Part shown: positions 10,824-24,025 of the stretch, in pieces
Numbering within the stretch: the stretch's first letter is position 1
How the letters are laid out: every line of letters starts with the position of its first letter
From: Plantago major
Lineage: Eukaryota > Streptophyta > Magnoliopsida > Lamiales > Plantaginaceae
Assembly (NCBI GenBank): GCA_026545765.1
Contig: CM048839.1
Coordinates: 90,858,914-90,922,913 of the forward strand
DNA: 64,000 nucleotides
Direction: 5' to 3'
Made by a program: the position numbers and the translations under genes
Notes under the pieces: model-generated
Databases searched by the model: none
The model's input: the letters and a program-made list of their open reading frames with translations, nothing else
What the model was told of the DNA's origin: nothing

Positions 10824-12127
10824 CTAACTTTTGGGCAAATCTGCAATGCATTGAATTACGGGTACTAATTTATCTATGGGGTCAATTTAAGGGGTGGTAT
10901 ATGTAATTTATAGAAACTCTTTTCATGAAGCTTATATGTAAGATATAAATCAAATCAGATTGCTATTTTTTTTATTTTCTTTCTAATAATGATGATTCAT
11001 TCATAACAATAGCATTTCATGGAGGTTTATAGGATCCCAAGTACATACCATACCGTTAGATTACTGCCATACGACAATCTGGAATTTGACCAAAGAACTA
11101 AGCAAGGTCTATGCATATGCCAGAAGATAGTTTTGTTGTTTCTCTTACTTCTAGTACGCACATACATCTTAACCACATCTAAGACACTAGTTATCGCAAG
11201 CCGATAACTCAGTGAAGAATCAATAATCATATGAAACATGTATAATAAGCATGTTAAATTCTTGTAAAGGTCATGATTTTCTTAAACCTTAAGAAAGTCA
11301 TAGCTCTCTCACCCTAAGTGTTTGGCACACAATTTGCACTTACACAATGTGATCTTTCCTATTATTTAGAAAAATCAATTCTTCTACAAATGACTTTCTC
11401 TAAGTATATATGATATCTTTACTTTGACAACGAAATATTGAAAATGTTGGCAAATAGGATATGATATGATATATCCAAAAGCAAAATTTATACATACACA
11501 TTTTTGTATATTTTGGTCAAATTTACAATTACTTAATTTTAAAATTACCATAATTTTAAAGATTGTTTTTAATAACTTAGGTCTATACTCTAAATAATTA
11601 TAAGGAGTTATTGACAAATTAAGTTATGCTTTTATTTCTCTTGAAGAGATATTACTGATATTGATGGTAAATGTTTTACTCAACTGATATGATCTTAATT
11701 ATATATTTATTCTCATAATGAAAGCGTATAAACTCTATAATTGGAAAAAATTAAGTACATTACTTTTTAAGTAGCAATAGTACGTAAAATTGGTTCGCCC
11801 TAATTTCAAATCTATGTTTTTTTTCAAGTTTGATACGGTTATATTTAAATAATATGGAATTGGTCTTTCGTGATTACAAATTTTCATAATCAATTTTATG
11901 TATGTAAAAAGCATCATACAAAGTTCATTTGTTTTCCCATACTTCAACAAGTATGCCATAAACAATTAGAAACAAAGTAAACAACTAGAATATAAGTTTG
12001 ATGAACATAAACGTAACCATAAGTTAGACTTGCGTCTCTCGTAAAAAGAAATGTAAAAGAAAATTCTTCAAAAGGTAGTCTGAGCGTAGACTTACTCCAC
12101 GTCGATCCATCATGCACAATCGATTAC

Positions 12128-12940
12128 TCACATACCAGCATAGAGCTTTTGGATTGAATAATACAATTTCCTCCGTGCTCCAACATGAGAGATTCCCATA
12201 TCCTTGAGATCTTCATAGGTTAGAAGTGGCAAAACCTGTTCGTCAACTTCGTGCATATTAAAATGGGGAGCATATTTGCTCATCCCCAATTCTTTTAGCC
12301 ACTCTTCAACAGTGACTTTCAGAACCTCACCCGCTACATCTACATTTTCCAGCTGGGTGTTTCTCCTTATTGGTTGACCAGCAGTATCATCATCACCGTA
12401 ATTATTATCTTCTTCTCCAATATTGCTTGTGCCCCTCACACTCTTGTTAGACAACAACTTAACATTTGCTTGATATGAATCATCATATGCCCCCACACCT
12501 GTTGGATTGTACCCCTTTTCCACTTGTTGCTCAATTTGACTGGCGGAGGGTTCTCCATTAACCTTTGAAAATGATGCTTCCCCTTCTTCCGTAATACCAT
12601 TTGCTTTGGAAATCAACATATCATTAGAATCATCATCAATATCAATGATATCTAAGACCTTTTGTTGTTTTTGTTTGTTAACACCCTTGCCTTTGCAAAA
12701 CAGTTCCTCCTCATAACCATCCAACAAGAAAGGATCTACACAATTATTTTTTAGCCACACGCTCGGCTTCGGCACACGCTTCATTCGACCATTAGTGTGG
12801 TTTTCATCTGCTGAATCAACTTCATTGTTGTTGGTGTTGGTGTTAGTGTCATCGTCGTTGTTGATGTTGATGTTGTTGTTTTTGTTCATGGTGGTGGTTG
12901 TGATGGTGGTGGTGTTGTTGTTGTTGTTGTTTTGTTCCAT
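12128..12940 (-). CDS. SAM (sterile alpha motif) domain protein, apparently intact, 270 aa
   Basis: A single open frame with the first ATG at 12938-12940 (MEQNNNNNN). An upstream TTG could extend it, but it is not a plausible plant start. Residues 1-50 are Asn/Thr/Asp low complexity encoded by GTT-type trinucleotide repeats. Then comes a short basic-aromatic motif (KRVPKPSVWLKNNCVDPFLL), an acidic middle (DIIDIDDDSND), and at about 211-270 a C-terminal SAM domain (EEWLKELGMSKYAPHF through YEDLKDMGISHVGARRKLYY). SAM domains mediate protein-protein association; the partner and pathway are unknown. A TATA box lies about 115 bp upstream of the ATG. Two neighbouring copies are pseudogenes, so this may be the working member of the array, unless unit 4 or units further left also carry one. 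Confidence 0.82.
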   Translation of the reverse strand: MEQNNNNNNTTTITTTTMNKNNNININNDDDTNTNTNNNEVDSADENHTNGRMKRVPKPSVWLKNNCVDPFLLDGYEEELFCKGKGVNKQKQQKVLDIIDIDDDSNDMLISKANGITEEGEASFSKVNGEPSASQIEQQVEKGYNPTGVGAYDDSYQANVKLLSNKSVRGTSNIGEEDNNYGDDDTAGQPIRRNTQLENVDVAGEVLKVTVEEWLKELGMSKYAPHFNMHEVDEQVLPLLTYEDLKDMGISHVGARRKLYYSIQKLYAGM

Positions 12941-13053
12941 TGTTTGTAACAGTTTAGGGATAAAATTTGGTTGGAGCAAATATCTAGTAAGGTTTAAGAA
13001 TTTATGTTGGCTGTATTTGGTGTGTTGTGCTAGTATGTGAGGGAAAATACAAC

Positions 13054-13062
13054 TTTATATAG
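13054..13062 (-). promoter_or_regulatory. TATA box of the SAM gene, unit 1
   Basis: Reads CTATATAAA on the minus strand, about 115 bp upstream of the ATG at 12940. The same box is kept upstream of the pseudogenes in unit 2 (about 17852-17860) and unit 3 (about 22672-22680), so those copies could still be transcribed. Confidence 0.6.
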
Positions 13063-15585
13063 TGATTTATGTTGAAAATTAAAAAGCAAGATTAATGTAA
13101 TCAAATTTCTTGTATAAAAATGACAAAAGATGAATGGAATTTTCCTAATTGCATTTTTTGTAATTTTTTTTACAGTAGGTTAATAATTTAAGTTTCTCAT
13201 GACTCCCATAGAATCTTGGTTCTTATTATATAATATTGTTTATTTTTATTTTTTAATTTCTAGATTTATCAATACTTCCAAACTAATATGTCTACGTGCA
13301 TGATTTGTCGAACCTATTTTTTAAGAAAGGAAACATATTTCATTCGGGATACGTACAGTTTGAGCGCGTTTTGAGATGCGTCATAGATCCTAGATTCTAC
13401 TGGTCGAGTTTTTTATGATGTAATTGATTGAGTAAGTAGCTTATGTGATCTTTTTCTTTCTTTTCTTTTTCTTTGGCTCCGTCAATAAATGTGTAAGTCT
13501 TTTTACTAGATATATTTTACTTTAATTGTAAAATGTTATCGTAATTATTTTCAAAATATAGAAAGAATTTGGTTTTGTGCGCTAGTGTGTAATATTTTAC
13601 CAAGTTATTCTATTGGTACATTATGTTCCCAAAGCGTTCAATTTGTCGTGTTTCTATCGATAACTAAGCGACAGTTAGATTATGTTTGTTACCATCCGAA
13701 GTTTAAGACTTTTAATTCATAGATATTTATTGGTTATTATTTTGATAATATCGTGTTTGTCTTCATGTTTGACTCCGTAGGTTGAGTATTTAATATTGTT
13801 ACCTTAATCTCTTGTTAATGTTCAGAATGAAAGTGGGAAAATTGATTAGATAGATTATCATTGTTAATTATTAAATACAAAATATTACTTTCCCACATTA
13901 TTTCAATATAATTTCTACTTCATTTTTATAGATGATGCTATAATATTATCATGCCTCAGACTGTAATTAAAGAATAAGAAAATTAATTTAAGTTACTAAG
14001 TATTGTGTAATGCTACTTTGGTGTTCACGGAAAAGGGGGTGGAAATCATTACCAAGTGAAACAACGATTGTTTACTTTTTATTTTGGAGGTTAGTTAGTG
14101 ATTATACACTATAGGAAACGACTGTATTGCATGTATAGTGTTGGTCCCTTAGACAATAAGATTAAAGTCTTCGGTGACTTGTTTTCTCAACATCTTTTGG
14201 TCGCAACATCAAGGTGTAGGTCTTCATCATGTTGATCAAAAATAAAATAACATGCTCTTCTAAGGGATTGGAACTCGATTCTCCACCCTTACCTGAGATC
14301 CGGTGATCGGACTCCGATCCCCGGAACATGAATAGCTCTATATCGGAGCTATTCAAAGCTCGAATATGAGCTTCTAGTAGCCGTTATGGCTGCCAGGTTG
14401 TGGTTCAGGTAGCCTCAGAACTCCGTCTGGAAGCTTACAAGCTGCCAGATAGCTGGTTTGGCAGCCTGAAGGCAGACAGACGGCACCAAACCCAACAATA
14501 GTACGTTTGGATTGTTTTTTCAACTCTTTTTTATTTTATTTTTTAATTTTGTCACTCTATTTTTAGCTAATTTTAACATAATAACGCGATAGAATATCAT
14601 TAACGAATATGGGAATCAAACTAAAACAATAATATTCATGATCGTTGCCATAATCCGGCCAAATCTTGTTCTCTGTGGTTCTTTTATATATATATATATA
14701 TATATTTATATTTTATGGTATTAACAAGTATATACATTCATATATTTTCAAAGATTTGGGGTTTTTATGCATGGATTATAAATTCGGTATCGGTGCTCAT
14801 TTCGTACTTTCAATTTTCCGAGACGTCTCGGAAAAGTTTCGGAAACGATTCAAAAAGCCATAACAATATAATGAAATATAGTACATAAACTATACACTTA
14901 TCGTGGTCATCAAATTCAACTTTCACTGGTTTTAACGCCATAAATACACTAGTCGAATAGCATGCATGAACTCCAACTCCAACTTATGCGCATGAAGTTG
15001 GCATTCGCCAACTCGCCCCATTTTGCCCTATTTTGCCATTTTGTGCTCCCGACTCGTCCCCGATGTCCTTCTAAGGGATTGGAACTCCGTCTTCCACAAA
15101 AGTGCATAGAAGCGCACCCATTTTTGCCTCTAATCAATGCGGTTTGCACAAAACACCTACAAAGCAAAAAAACATGAACAAGTAACGAATGTCAACGGAG
15201 ATAAACAATAACAACTCTAGAACGACAGTAAAAAAGACAAGATGATACGATGTATAACCGACTCATCAATACCTATTCAATATTAATTAATAAAGGTTGA
15301 ACTGATGACATGGCAGTCCATGTTAGAATTTGGCGTGTGTCTACGGTTAAGCTCAGGGATGACATCAGCTCCGACGTTGAGCAATGGGTGCATATGTAAT
15401 CACTTTTGACTTGTAGGGGAGGGTTTTGTAATTGTTCAATCTGCGAGTATTAATCTGCAAAGTGGCCATCTTGGAGGGGTGGGTTTTGTAATTATCTATT
15501 AATGAATTATTCAAGTATAATGTAAAGAAAATTGGGTGAAAAGGTTTACTTTTGGGGGTGGGTGTAATCAGGAAAAGTTTCATGA

Positions 15586-18500
15586 CTAACTTTTGGGCAA
15601 ATCTGCAATACATTGAATTACGGGTACTAATTTATCTATGGGGTCAATTTAAGGGGTGGTATATGTAATTTATAGAAACTTTTTTCGTGACGCTTATATC
15701 TAAGATATAAATCAAATCAGATTCCTGTTTTTTTATTTTCTTTCTAATAATGATGATTCGTTCATAACAATAGCATTTCATGGAGGTTTATAGGATCCCA
15801 AGTACAGACCATACCGTTAGATTACTGCTATACGACAATATAGAATTTGACCAAAGACCTAAGCAAGGTCTATGCATATGCCAGAAGATAGTTTTGTTGT
15901 TTCTCTTACTTCTAGTACACACATACATCTTAACCACATCTAAGACACTAGTTATCACAAGCCGATAACTCAGTGAAGAATCAATAATCATATGAAACAT
16001 GTATAATAAGAATGTTAAATTCTTGTAAAGGTCATGATTTTCTTAAACCTTAAGAAAGTCATAGCTCTCTCACCCTAAGTGTTTGGCACACAATTTGCAC
16101 TTATACAATGTGATCTTTCCTATGATTTAGGAAAATCAATTCTTCTACAAAAGACTTTCTCTAAGTATATATGATATCTTAACTTTGATATCAAAATATT
16201 GAAAATGTTTGCAAATAGGATATGATATATCCAAAAGCAAAATTTATACATACACATTTTTGTATATTTTGGTCAAATTTACAATTACTTAATTTTAAAA
16301 TTACCATAATTTTAATTTTTTTTTAATAAATTAGGTCTATACTATAAATAATTATAAGGAGTTCTTGACAAATTAAGTTATGCTTTTATTTCTCTTGAAG
16401 AGATATTACTGATATTGATGGTAAATGTATTACTCAACTGATATGAACTTAATTATATATTTATTATCATAATGAAAGCGTATAAACTCTATAATTGGAA
16501 AAAAATTAAGTACATTACTTTTTAAGTATCAATAGTACGTAAAATTGGTTCGCCCTAATTTCAAATCCATGTTTTTTTTCAAGTTTGATACGATTATATT
16601 TAAAATTATATAAATAAATGGAATTGGTCTTTCGTGATTACAAATTTTCATAATCAATTTTATGTATGTAAAAAGCATCGTACAAAGTTCATTTGTTTTC
16701 CCATACTTCAACAAGTATGTCATAAACAATTATAAAAAAAGTAAACAACTAGAATATAAGTTTTATTGAACAAACGAGATAGATGAACATAAAAGTTACC
16801 ATAAGCTAGACTTGCGTCTCTCGTAAAAAGAAATGTAAAAGAAAATTCTTCAAAAGGTAGTCTGAGCGTAGACTTACTCCACGTCGATCCATCATGCACA
16901 ATCGATTGCTCACATGCCACCATGGAGCTTTTGGATTGAATAAATTTCCTCCGCGCTCCAACATGAGAGATTCCCATATCCTTGAGATCATCATAGGTTA
17001 GAAGTGGCAAAACCTGTTCGTCAATTCGTGCATCTTAAAATGGGGAGCATATTTGCTCATCCCCAATTCGTTTAGCCACTCTTCAACAGTGACTTTCTGA
17101 ACCTCACCTGCTACATCTACATTTTCCTGCTGGCTGTTTCTCCTTATTGGTTGACCAGCTGTATCGTCATCATCGTAATTATTATCTTGTTCTCCAATAT
17201 TGCTTGTGCCCCTCACCCACTTGTTAGACAACAACTTAACATTTGCTTGATATGAATCATCATATGCCCCCACACCTGTCGGATTGTACCCCTTTTCCAC
17301 TTGTTGCTCAATTTGACGGGCGGAGGGTTCTCCATCAACCTTTGAAAATGATGCTTCCCCTTCTTCCTTAATAACATTTGCTTTGGAAATCAACATATCA
17401 TTAGAATCATCATCAACATCAATGATATGTAAGACCTTTTGTTGTTTTTGTTTGTTAACACCCTTGCCTTTGCAAAACAGTTCCTCCACATAACCATCCA
17501 ACAAGAAAGGATCTACACAATTATTTTTTAGTCACACGCTCGGCTTCGGCACACGCTTCATTCGACCAATTTTGTGGTTTTCATCTGCCGAATCATCTTC
17601 GTTGTTGTTGTTGTTGGTGTTGGTGTTGGTGTTGGTGTTAGTGTTGGTGTTGTTTCATCGTCTTTGTTGATGTTGTTGTTTTTGTTCATGGTGGTGGTTG
17701 TGATGGTGGTGTTGGTGTTGTTGTTGTTTTGTTCCATTGTTTGTAACAGTTTAGCGATAAAATTTGGTTGGAGTAAATATCTAGTAAGGTATAAGAATTT
17801 ATGTTGGCTGTCTTTGGTGTGTTGTGGTAGTATGTGAGGGAAAAGACAGCTTTATATAGTGATTTATGTTGAAAATTAAAAATCAAGATTAATGTAATTA
17901 AATTTCTTGAATAAAAATGAAAAAAGATGAATGGAATTTTCCTAATTGCATTTATTGTAATTTTTTACAACAGGTTAATAATTTAAAGTTTCTCATGACT
18001 CCCACAAAACCTTAGTTCTTATTATATAATATTGCTTATTTTTATTTTTTAATTTCTAGATTTATCAATACTTCCAAACTAATATGCCTATGTGCACGAT
18101 TTGTCGAACCTATTTTTTAAGAAAGGAAACATATTTCATTCGGGATATTTACAGTTTGAGCGCGTTTTGAGATGCGTCATAGATCCTAGATTTAACTTGT
18201 CGAGTTTTTTATGATGTAATTTATTGAATAAGTAGCTTATGTGATCATTTTTCTTTCTTTTCTTTTTCTGTGGCTCCATCAATAAATGTGTAAGTCTTTT
18301 TACTAGATATATTTCACTTTAATTGTAAAATGTTATTGTATGTGTTTTAGAAATATAGAAAGAATTTGGTTTTGTGCGCTAGTGTGTAATATTTTACCAA
18401 GTTATTCTATTGGTACATTATGTTCCCAAAGCATTCAATTTGTCGTGTTTCTATCGATAATGAAGCGACAATTAGATTATGTTTGTTACCATCCGAAGTT

Positions 18501-20400
18501 AAAGACATTCAATTCATAGATATTTATTGGTTATTATTTTGATAATATCGTGTTTGTGTAGATGTTTGACTCTGTAGGTTGAGTATTTAATATTGTTACC
18601 TTAATCTCCTGTTAATGTTCAGTATGAAAGTGGAAAAATTGATTAGATAGATTATCATTGTTAATTATTAAATACAAAATATTCCTTTCCCCCCTTATTT
18701 CAATATAACTAACTAAATTGGAGAGTTGTCATTTCTACTTCATTTTTATAGATTATGCTATAATATTGTCATGCCTCAGACTGTAATTAAAGAAGAAGAA
18801 AATTAATTTAAGTTACTAAGTATTGTGTAATGCTATTTTGGTGTTCACGAGAAAGGGGGTGGAAATCATTACCAATTGAAACAACGATTGTTTACTTTTT
18901 ATTTTGGAGGTTAGTTAGTGATTATACACTATAGGAAACGACTGTATTGCATGTATAGTGTTGGTCCCTTAGACAATAAGATTAAAGTCTTCAGTGACTT
19001 GTCTTCTCAGCATCTTTTGGTCGCAACATCAAGGTGCAGGTCTTCATCATGTTGATCAAAAATAAAATAACATGCTCTTCTAAGGGATTGGAACTCGATT
19101 CTCCACCCTTACCTGAGATCCGGTGATCGGACTCCGATCCCCGGAACATGAATAGCTCTATATCGGAGCTATTCAAAGCTCGGATATGAGCTTCTAGAAG
19201 TCGTTATGGCTGCCAGGTTGTGGTTCAGGTAGCCTCAGAACTCCGTCTGGAAGCTTACAAGCTGCCAGACAGCTGGTTTGGCAGCCTGAAGGCAGACAGA
19301 CGTCACCAAACCCAACAATAGTACGTTTGGATTGTTTTTTTAACTCTTTTTTATTTTATTTTTTAATTTTGTCACTCTATTTTTAGCTAATTTTAACATA
19401 ATAACGCGATAGAATATCATTAACGAATATGGGAATCAAACTAAAACAATAATATTCATGATCGTTGCCATAATCCGGCCAAATCTTGTTCTCTGTGGTT
19501 CTTTTATATATATATATATATTTATATTTTATGGTATTAACAAGTATATACATTCATATGTTTTCAAAGATTTGGGGTTTTTATGCATGGATTATAAATT
19601 CGGTATCGGTGCTCATTTCGGACTTTCAATTTTCCGAGACGTCTCGGAAAAGTTTCTGAAACGATTCAAAAAGCCATAACAATATAATGAAATATAGTAC
19701 ATAAACTATACACTTATCGTGGTCATCAAATTCAACTTTCACTGGTTTTAACGCCATAAATACACTAGTCGAATAGCATGCATGAACTCCAACTCCAACT
19801 TATGCGCATGAAGTTGGCATTCGCCAACTCGCCCCATTTTGCCCTATTTTGCCATTTTGTGCTCCCGACTCGTCCCCGATGTCCTTCTAAGGGATTGGAA
19901 CTCCGTCTTCCACAAAAGTGCATAGAAGCGCACCCATTTTTGCCTCTAATCAATGCGGTTTGCACAAAACGCCTACAAAGCAAAAAAACATGAACAAGTA
20001 ACGAATGTCAATGGAGATAAACAATAACAACTCTAGAACGACAGTAAAAAGACAAGATGATATGATGTATAACCGACTCATTGATACCCATTCAATATTA
20101 ATTAATAAAGGTTGAACTAATGACATGGCAGTCCATGTTAGAATTTGGCGTGTGTCTACGGTTAAGCTCAGGGATGACATCAGCTCCGACGTTGAGCAAT
20201 GGGTGCATATGTAATCACTTTTGACTTGTAGGGGAGGGTTTTGTAATTGTTCAATCTGCGAGTATTAATCTGCAAAGTGGCCATCTTGGAGGGGTGGGTT
20301 TTGTAATTATCTATTAATGAATTATTCAAGTATAATGTAAAGAAAATTGGGTGAAAAGGTTTACTTTTGGGGGTGGGTGTAATCAGGAAAAGTTTCATGA
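15586..20400. repeat. Tandem unit 2 (about 4.82 kb)
   Basis: A full-length direct repeat of unit 1, closest to unit 3. Shared unit 2/3 differences from unit 1 include gacgcttatatctaagat against gaagcttatatgtaagat, loss of the attgtttttaataac version near 16310, and the SAM gene lesions. Apart from the SAM pseudogene it contains only AT-rich spacer, a TA run near 19505-19521 and the same hairpins. Confidence 0.92.
16910..17737 (-). pseudogene. SAM-domain gene, unit 2, pseudogene
   Basis: Collinear with the intact gene of unit 1 but carrying at least four lesions. There is an indel in the Asn/Thr repeat (about 17641-17660) that shifts frame. A TGA at 17532-17534 replaces the Trp of the PSVWLKNN motif. 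A one-base deletion near 17022-17028 falls at the start of the SAM domain. A 4-bp deletion near 16938-16949 shifts the final SAM helix. The TATA box and ATG remain. The indel, the TGA and the 4-bp deletion are shared with unit 3; the one-base deletion is private to unit 2. Confidence 0.88.
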
Positions 20401-23400
20401 CTAACTTTTGGGCAAATCTGCAATACATTGAATTACGGGTACTAATTTATCTATGGGGTCAATTTAAGGGGTGGTATATGTAATTTATAGAAACTTTTTT
20501 CATGACGCTTATATCTAAGATATAAATCAAATCAGATTCCTGTTTTTTTATTTTCTTTCTAATAATGATGATTCGTTCATAACAATAGCATTTCATGGAG
20601 GTTTATAGGATCCCAAGTACAGACCATACCGTTAGATTACTGCTATACGACAATATAGAATTTGACCAAAGAACTAAGCAAGGTCTATGCATATGCCAGA
20701 AGATAGTTTTGTTGTTTCTCTTACTTCTAGTACACACATACATCTTAACCACATCTAAGACACTAGTTATCACAAGCCGATAACTCAGTGAAGAATCAAT
20801 AATCATATGAAACATGTATAATAAGAATGTTAAATTCTTGTAAAGGTCATGATTTTCTTAAACCTTAAGAAAGTCATAGCTCTCTCACCCTAAGTGTTTG
20901 GCACACAATTTGCACTTATACAATGTGATCTTTCCTATGATTTAGGAAAATCAATTCTTCTACAAAAGACTTTCTCTAAGTATATATGATATCTTAACTT
21001 TGATATCAAAATATTGAAAATGTTTGCAAATAGGATATGATATATCCAAAAGCAAAATTTATACATACACATTTTTGTATATTTTGGTCAAATTTACAAT
21101 TACTTAATTCTAAAATTACCATAATGTTAATTTTTTTTTTAATAACTTAGGTCTATACTATAAATAATTATAAGGAGTTCTTGACAAATTAAGTTATGCT
21201 TTTATTTCTCTTGAAGAGATATTACTGATATTGATGGTAAATGTATTACTCAACTGATATGAACTTAATTATATATTTATTCTCATAATGAAAGCGTATA
21301 AACTCTATAATTGGAAAAAAATTAAGTACATTACTTTTTAAGTATCAATAGTACGTAAAATTGGTTCGCCTAATTTCAAATCCATGTTTTTTTTTCAAGT
21401 TTGATACGATTATATTTAAAATTATATAAATAAATGGAATTGGTCTTTCGTGATTACAAATTTTCATAATCAATTTTATGTATGTAAAAAGCATCGTACA
21501 AAGTTTATTTGTTTTCCCATACTTCAACAAGTATGTCATAAACAATTATAAAAAAAGTAAACAACTAGAATATAAGTTTTATTTAACAAACGAGATAGAT
21601 GAACATAAAAGTAACCATAAGCTAGACTTGCGTCTCTCGTAAAAAGAAATGTAAAAGAAAATTCTTCAAAAGGTAGTCTGAGCATAGACTTACTCCACGT
21701 CGATCCATCATGCACAATCGATTGCTCACATGCCACCAAGGAGCTTTTGGATTGAATAAATTTCCTCCGCGCTCCAACATGAGAGATTCCCATATCCTTG
21801 AGATCAGCATAGGTTAGAAGTGGCAAAACCTGTTCGTCAACTTCTTGCATCTTAAAATGGGGAGCATATTTGCTCATCCCCAATTCGTTTAGCCACTCTT
21901 CAACAGTGACTTTCTGAACCTCACCTGCTACATCTACATTTTCCAGCTGGCTGTTTCTCCTTATTGGTTGACCAGCTGTATCATCATCATCGTAATTATT
22001 ATCTTGTTCTCCAATATTGCTTGTGCCCCTCACCCTCTTGTTAGACAACAACTTAACATTTGCTTGATATGAATCATCATATGCCCCCACACCTGTCGGA
22101 TTGTACCCCTTTTCCACTTGTTGCTCAGTTTGACGGGCGGAGGGTTCTCCATCAACCTTTGAAAATGATGCTTCCCCTTCTTCCTTAATACCATTTGCTT
22201 TGGAAATCAACATATCATTAGAATCATCATCAACATCAATGATATCTAAGACCTTTTGTTGTTTTTGTTTGTTAACACCCTTGCCTTTGCAAAACAGTTC
22301 CTCCACATAACCATCCAACAAGAAAGGATCTACGCAATTATTTTTTAGTCACACGCTCGGCTTCGGCACACGCTTCATTCGACCAATTTTGTGGTTTTCA
22401 TCTGCCGAATCATCTTCGTTGTTGTTGTTGTTGTTGGTGTTGGTGTTGGTGTTGGTGTTAGTGTTGGTGTTGTTTCATCGTCTTTGTTGATGTTGTTGTT
22501 TTTGTTCATGGTGGTGGTTGTGATGGTGGTGGTGGTGTTGTTGTTGTTTTGTTCCATTGTTTGTAACAGTTTAGCGATAAAATTTGGTTGGAGTAAATAT
22601 CTAGTAAGGTATAATAATTTATGTTGGCTGTCTTTGGTGTGTTGTGGTAGTATGTGAGGGAAAAGACAGCTTTATATAGTGATTTATGTTGAAAATTAAA
22701 AATCAAGATTAATGTAATTAAATTTCTTGAATAAAAATGAAAAAAGATGAATGGAATTTTCCTAATTGCATTTATTGTAATTTTTTACAACAGGTTAATA
22801 ATTTAAAGTTTCTCATGACTCCCACAAAACCTTAGTTCTTATTATATAATATTGCTTATTTTTATTTTTTAATTTCTAGATTTATCAATACTTCCAAACT
22901 AATATGCCTACGTGCACGATTTGTCGAACCTATTTTTTAAGAAAGGAAACATATTTCATTCGGGATATGTACAGTTTGAGCGCGTTTTGAGATGCGTCAT
23001 AGATCCTAGATTTAACTTGTCGAGTTTTTTATGATGTAATTTATTGAATAAGTAGCTTATGTGATCTTTTTTCTTTCTTTTCTTTTTCTTTGGCTCCATC
23101 AATAAATGTGTAAGTCTTTTTACTAGATATATTTCACTTTAATTGTAAAGTGTTATCGTAATTGTTTTCGAAATATAGAAAGAATTTGGTTTTGTGCGCT
23201 AGTGTGTAATATTTTACAAAGTTATTCTATTGCTACATTATGTTCCCAAAGCGTTCAATTTGTCGTGTTTCTATCGATAATTAAGCGACAGTTAGATTAT
23301 GTTTGTTACCATCCGAAGTTTAAGACTTTCAATTCATAGATATTTATTGGTTATTATTTTGATAATATCGTGTTTGTGTAGATGTTTGACTCTGTAGGTT

Positions 23401-24025
23401 GAGTATCTAATATTGTTACCTTAATCTCTTGTTAATGTTCAGTATGAAAGTGGGAAAATTGATTAGATAGATTATCATTGTTAATTATTAAATACAAAAT
23501 ATTCCTTTCCCCTCTTATTTCAATATAACAAACTAAATTGGAGAGTTGTCATTTCTACTTCATTTTTATAGATTATGCTATAATATTGCCATGCCTCAGA
23601 CTGTAATTAAAGAATAAGAAAATTAATTTCAGTTACTAAGAATTGTGTAATGCTATTTTTGGTGTTCACGGGAAAGGGGGTGGAAATAATTACCAAGTGA
23701 AACAACGATTGTTTACTTTTTATTTTGGAGGTTAGTTAGTGATTATACACTATAGGAAACGATTGTATTGCATGTATAGTGTTGGTCTCTTAGACAATAA
23801 GATTAAAGTCTTCAGTGACTTGCCTTCTCAGCATCTTTTGGTCGCAACATCAAGGTGCAGGTCTTCATCAGCTTTATCAAAAATAAAATTACATGCTCTT
23901 CTAAGGGATTGGAACTCGATTCTCCACCCTTACCTGAGATCCGGTAATCGGACTCCGATCCCCGGAACATGAGTGGCTCCATATCGGAGCTATTGAATGC
24001 TCGGATATGAGCTTCTGGCAGCCGT
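20401..24025. repeat. Tandem unit 3, left part
   Basis: A direct repeat of units 1 and 2, interrupted at 24025 by the retrotransposon stack. The unit resumes at 61937; 61932-61936 repeats the target bases gccgt. The two parts together give about 4.82 kb, the same as unit 2. 22700-24025 is AT-rich spacer with no gene seen. Confidence 0.92.
21726..22557 (-). pseudogene. SAM-domain gene, unit 3, pseudogene
   Basis: The same lesions as unit 2 in the Asn/Thr tract (about 22471-22480), at the Trp codon (TGA at 22349-22351) and near the end (4-bp deletion at about 21754-21765), but without the unit 2 single-base deletion. The SAM core (LNELGMSKYAPHFKM, ADLKDMGISHVGARRK) is readable and then runs into a shifted tail. 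The shared damage shows units 2 and 3 descend from one already broken copy. Confidence 0.88.

Larger units (their letters stand above)
10824..15585. repeat. Tandem unit 1 (about 4.76 kb) carrying the intact SAM-domain gene
   Basis: The first visible copy of a directly repeated AT-rich unit. The unit starts, by an arbitrary choice, at ctaacttttgggcaaatctg, which recurs at 15586, 20401 and 63135. Apart from the gene at 12128-12940 I see no coding sequence. 10824-12127 and 13070-15585 are AT-rich spacer. The spacer holds a TA dinucleotide run near 14683-14704, hairpins near 14306-14354, and two direct copies of cttctaagggattggaactc at about 14258 and 15068. Short frames that recur in each unit, such as those at 11019 and 14949, follow the duplication and show no recognisable protein. 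Confidence 0.9.

Noticed and set aside
12941..12979. N-terminal extension of the SAM protein beginning at a TTG
   Set aside because: TTG is not a likely plant start, and the first ATG is at 12938-12940, which is also kept in units 2 and 3.
12795..13040. Plus-strand Val/Leu-rich frame opposite the SAM gene start as a membrane peptide
   Set aside because: It is the reverse of the Asn/Thr trinucleotide repeat; its hydrophobic look comes from GTT repeats.
14949..20428. Repeated frames MLCRCFVQTALIRG and MYCRFAQKLV as small proteins
   Set aside because: Same reason; opposite-strand frames of equal length exist over the same bases, and no start context or promoter is seen.
11019..20783. Open frames starting MEVYRIPS and MFHMIIDSS, repeated in each unit, as possible small genes
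   Set aside because: They recur only because the whole unit is duplicated; the spacer around them is equally conserved and no domain or codon pattern is visible.
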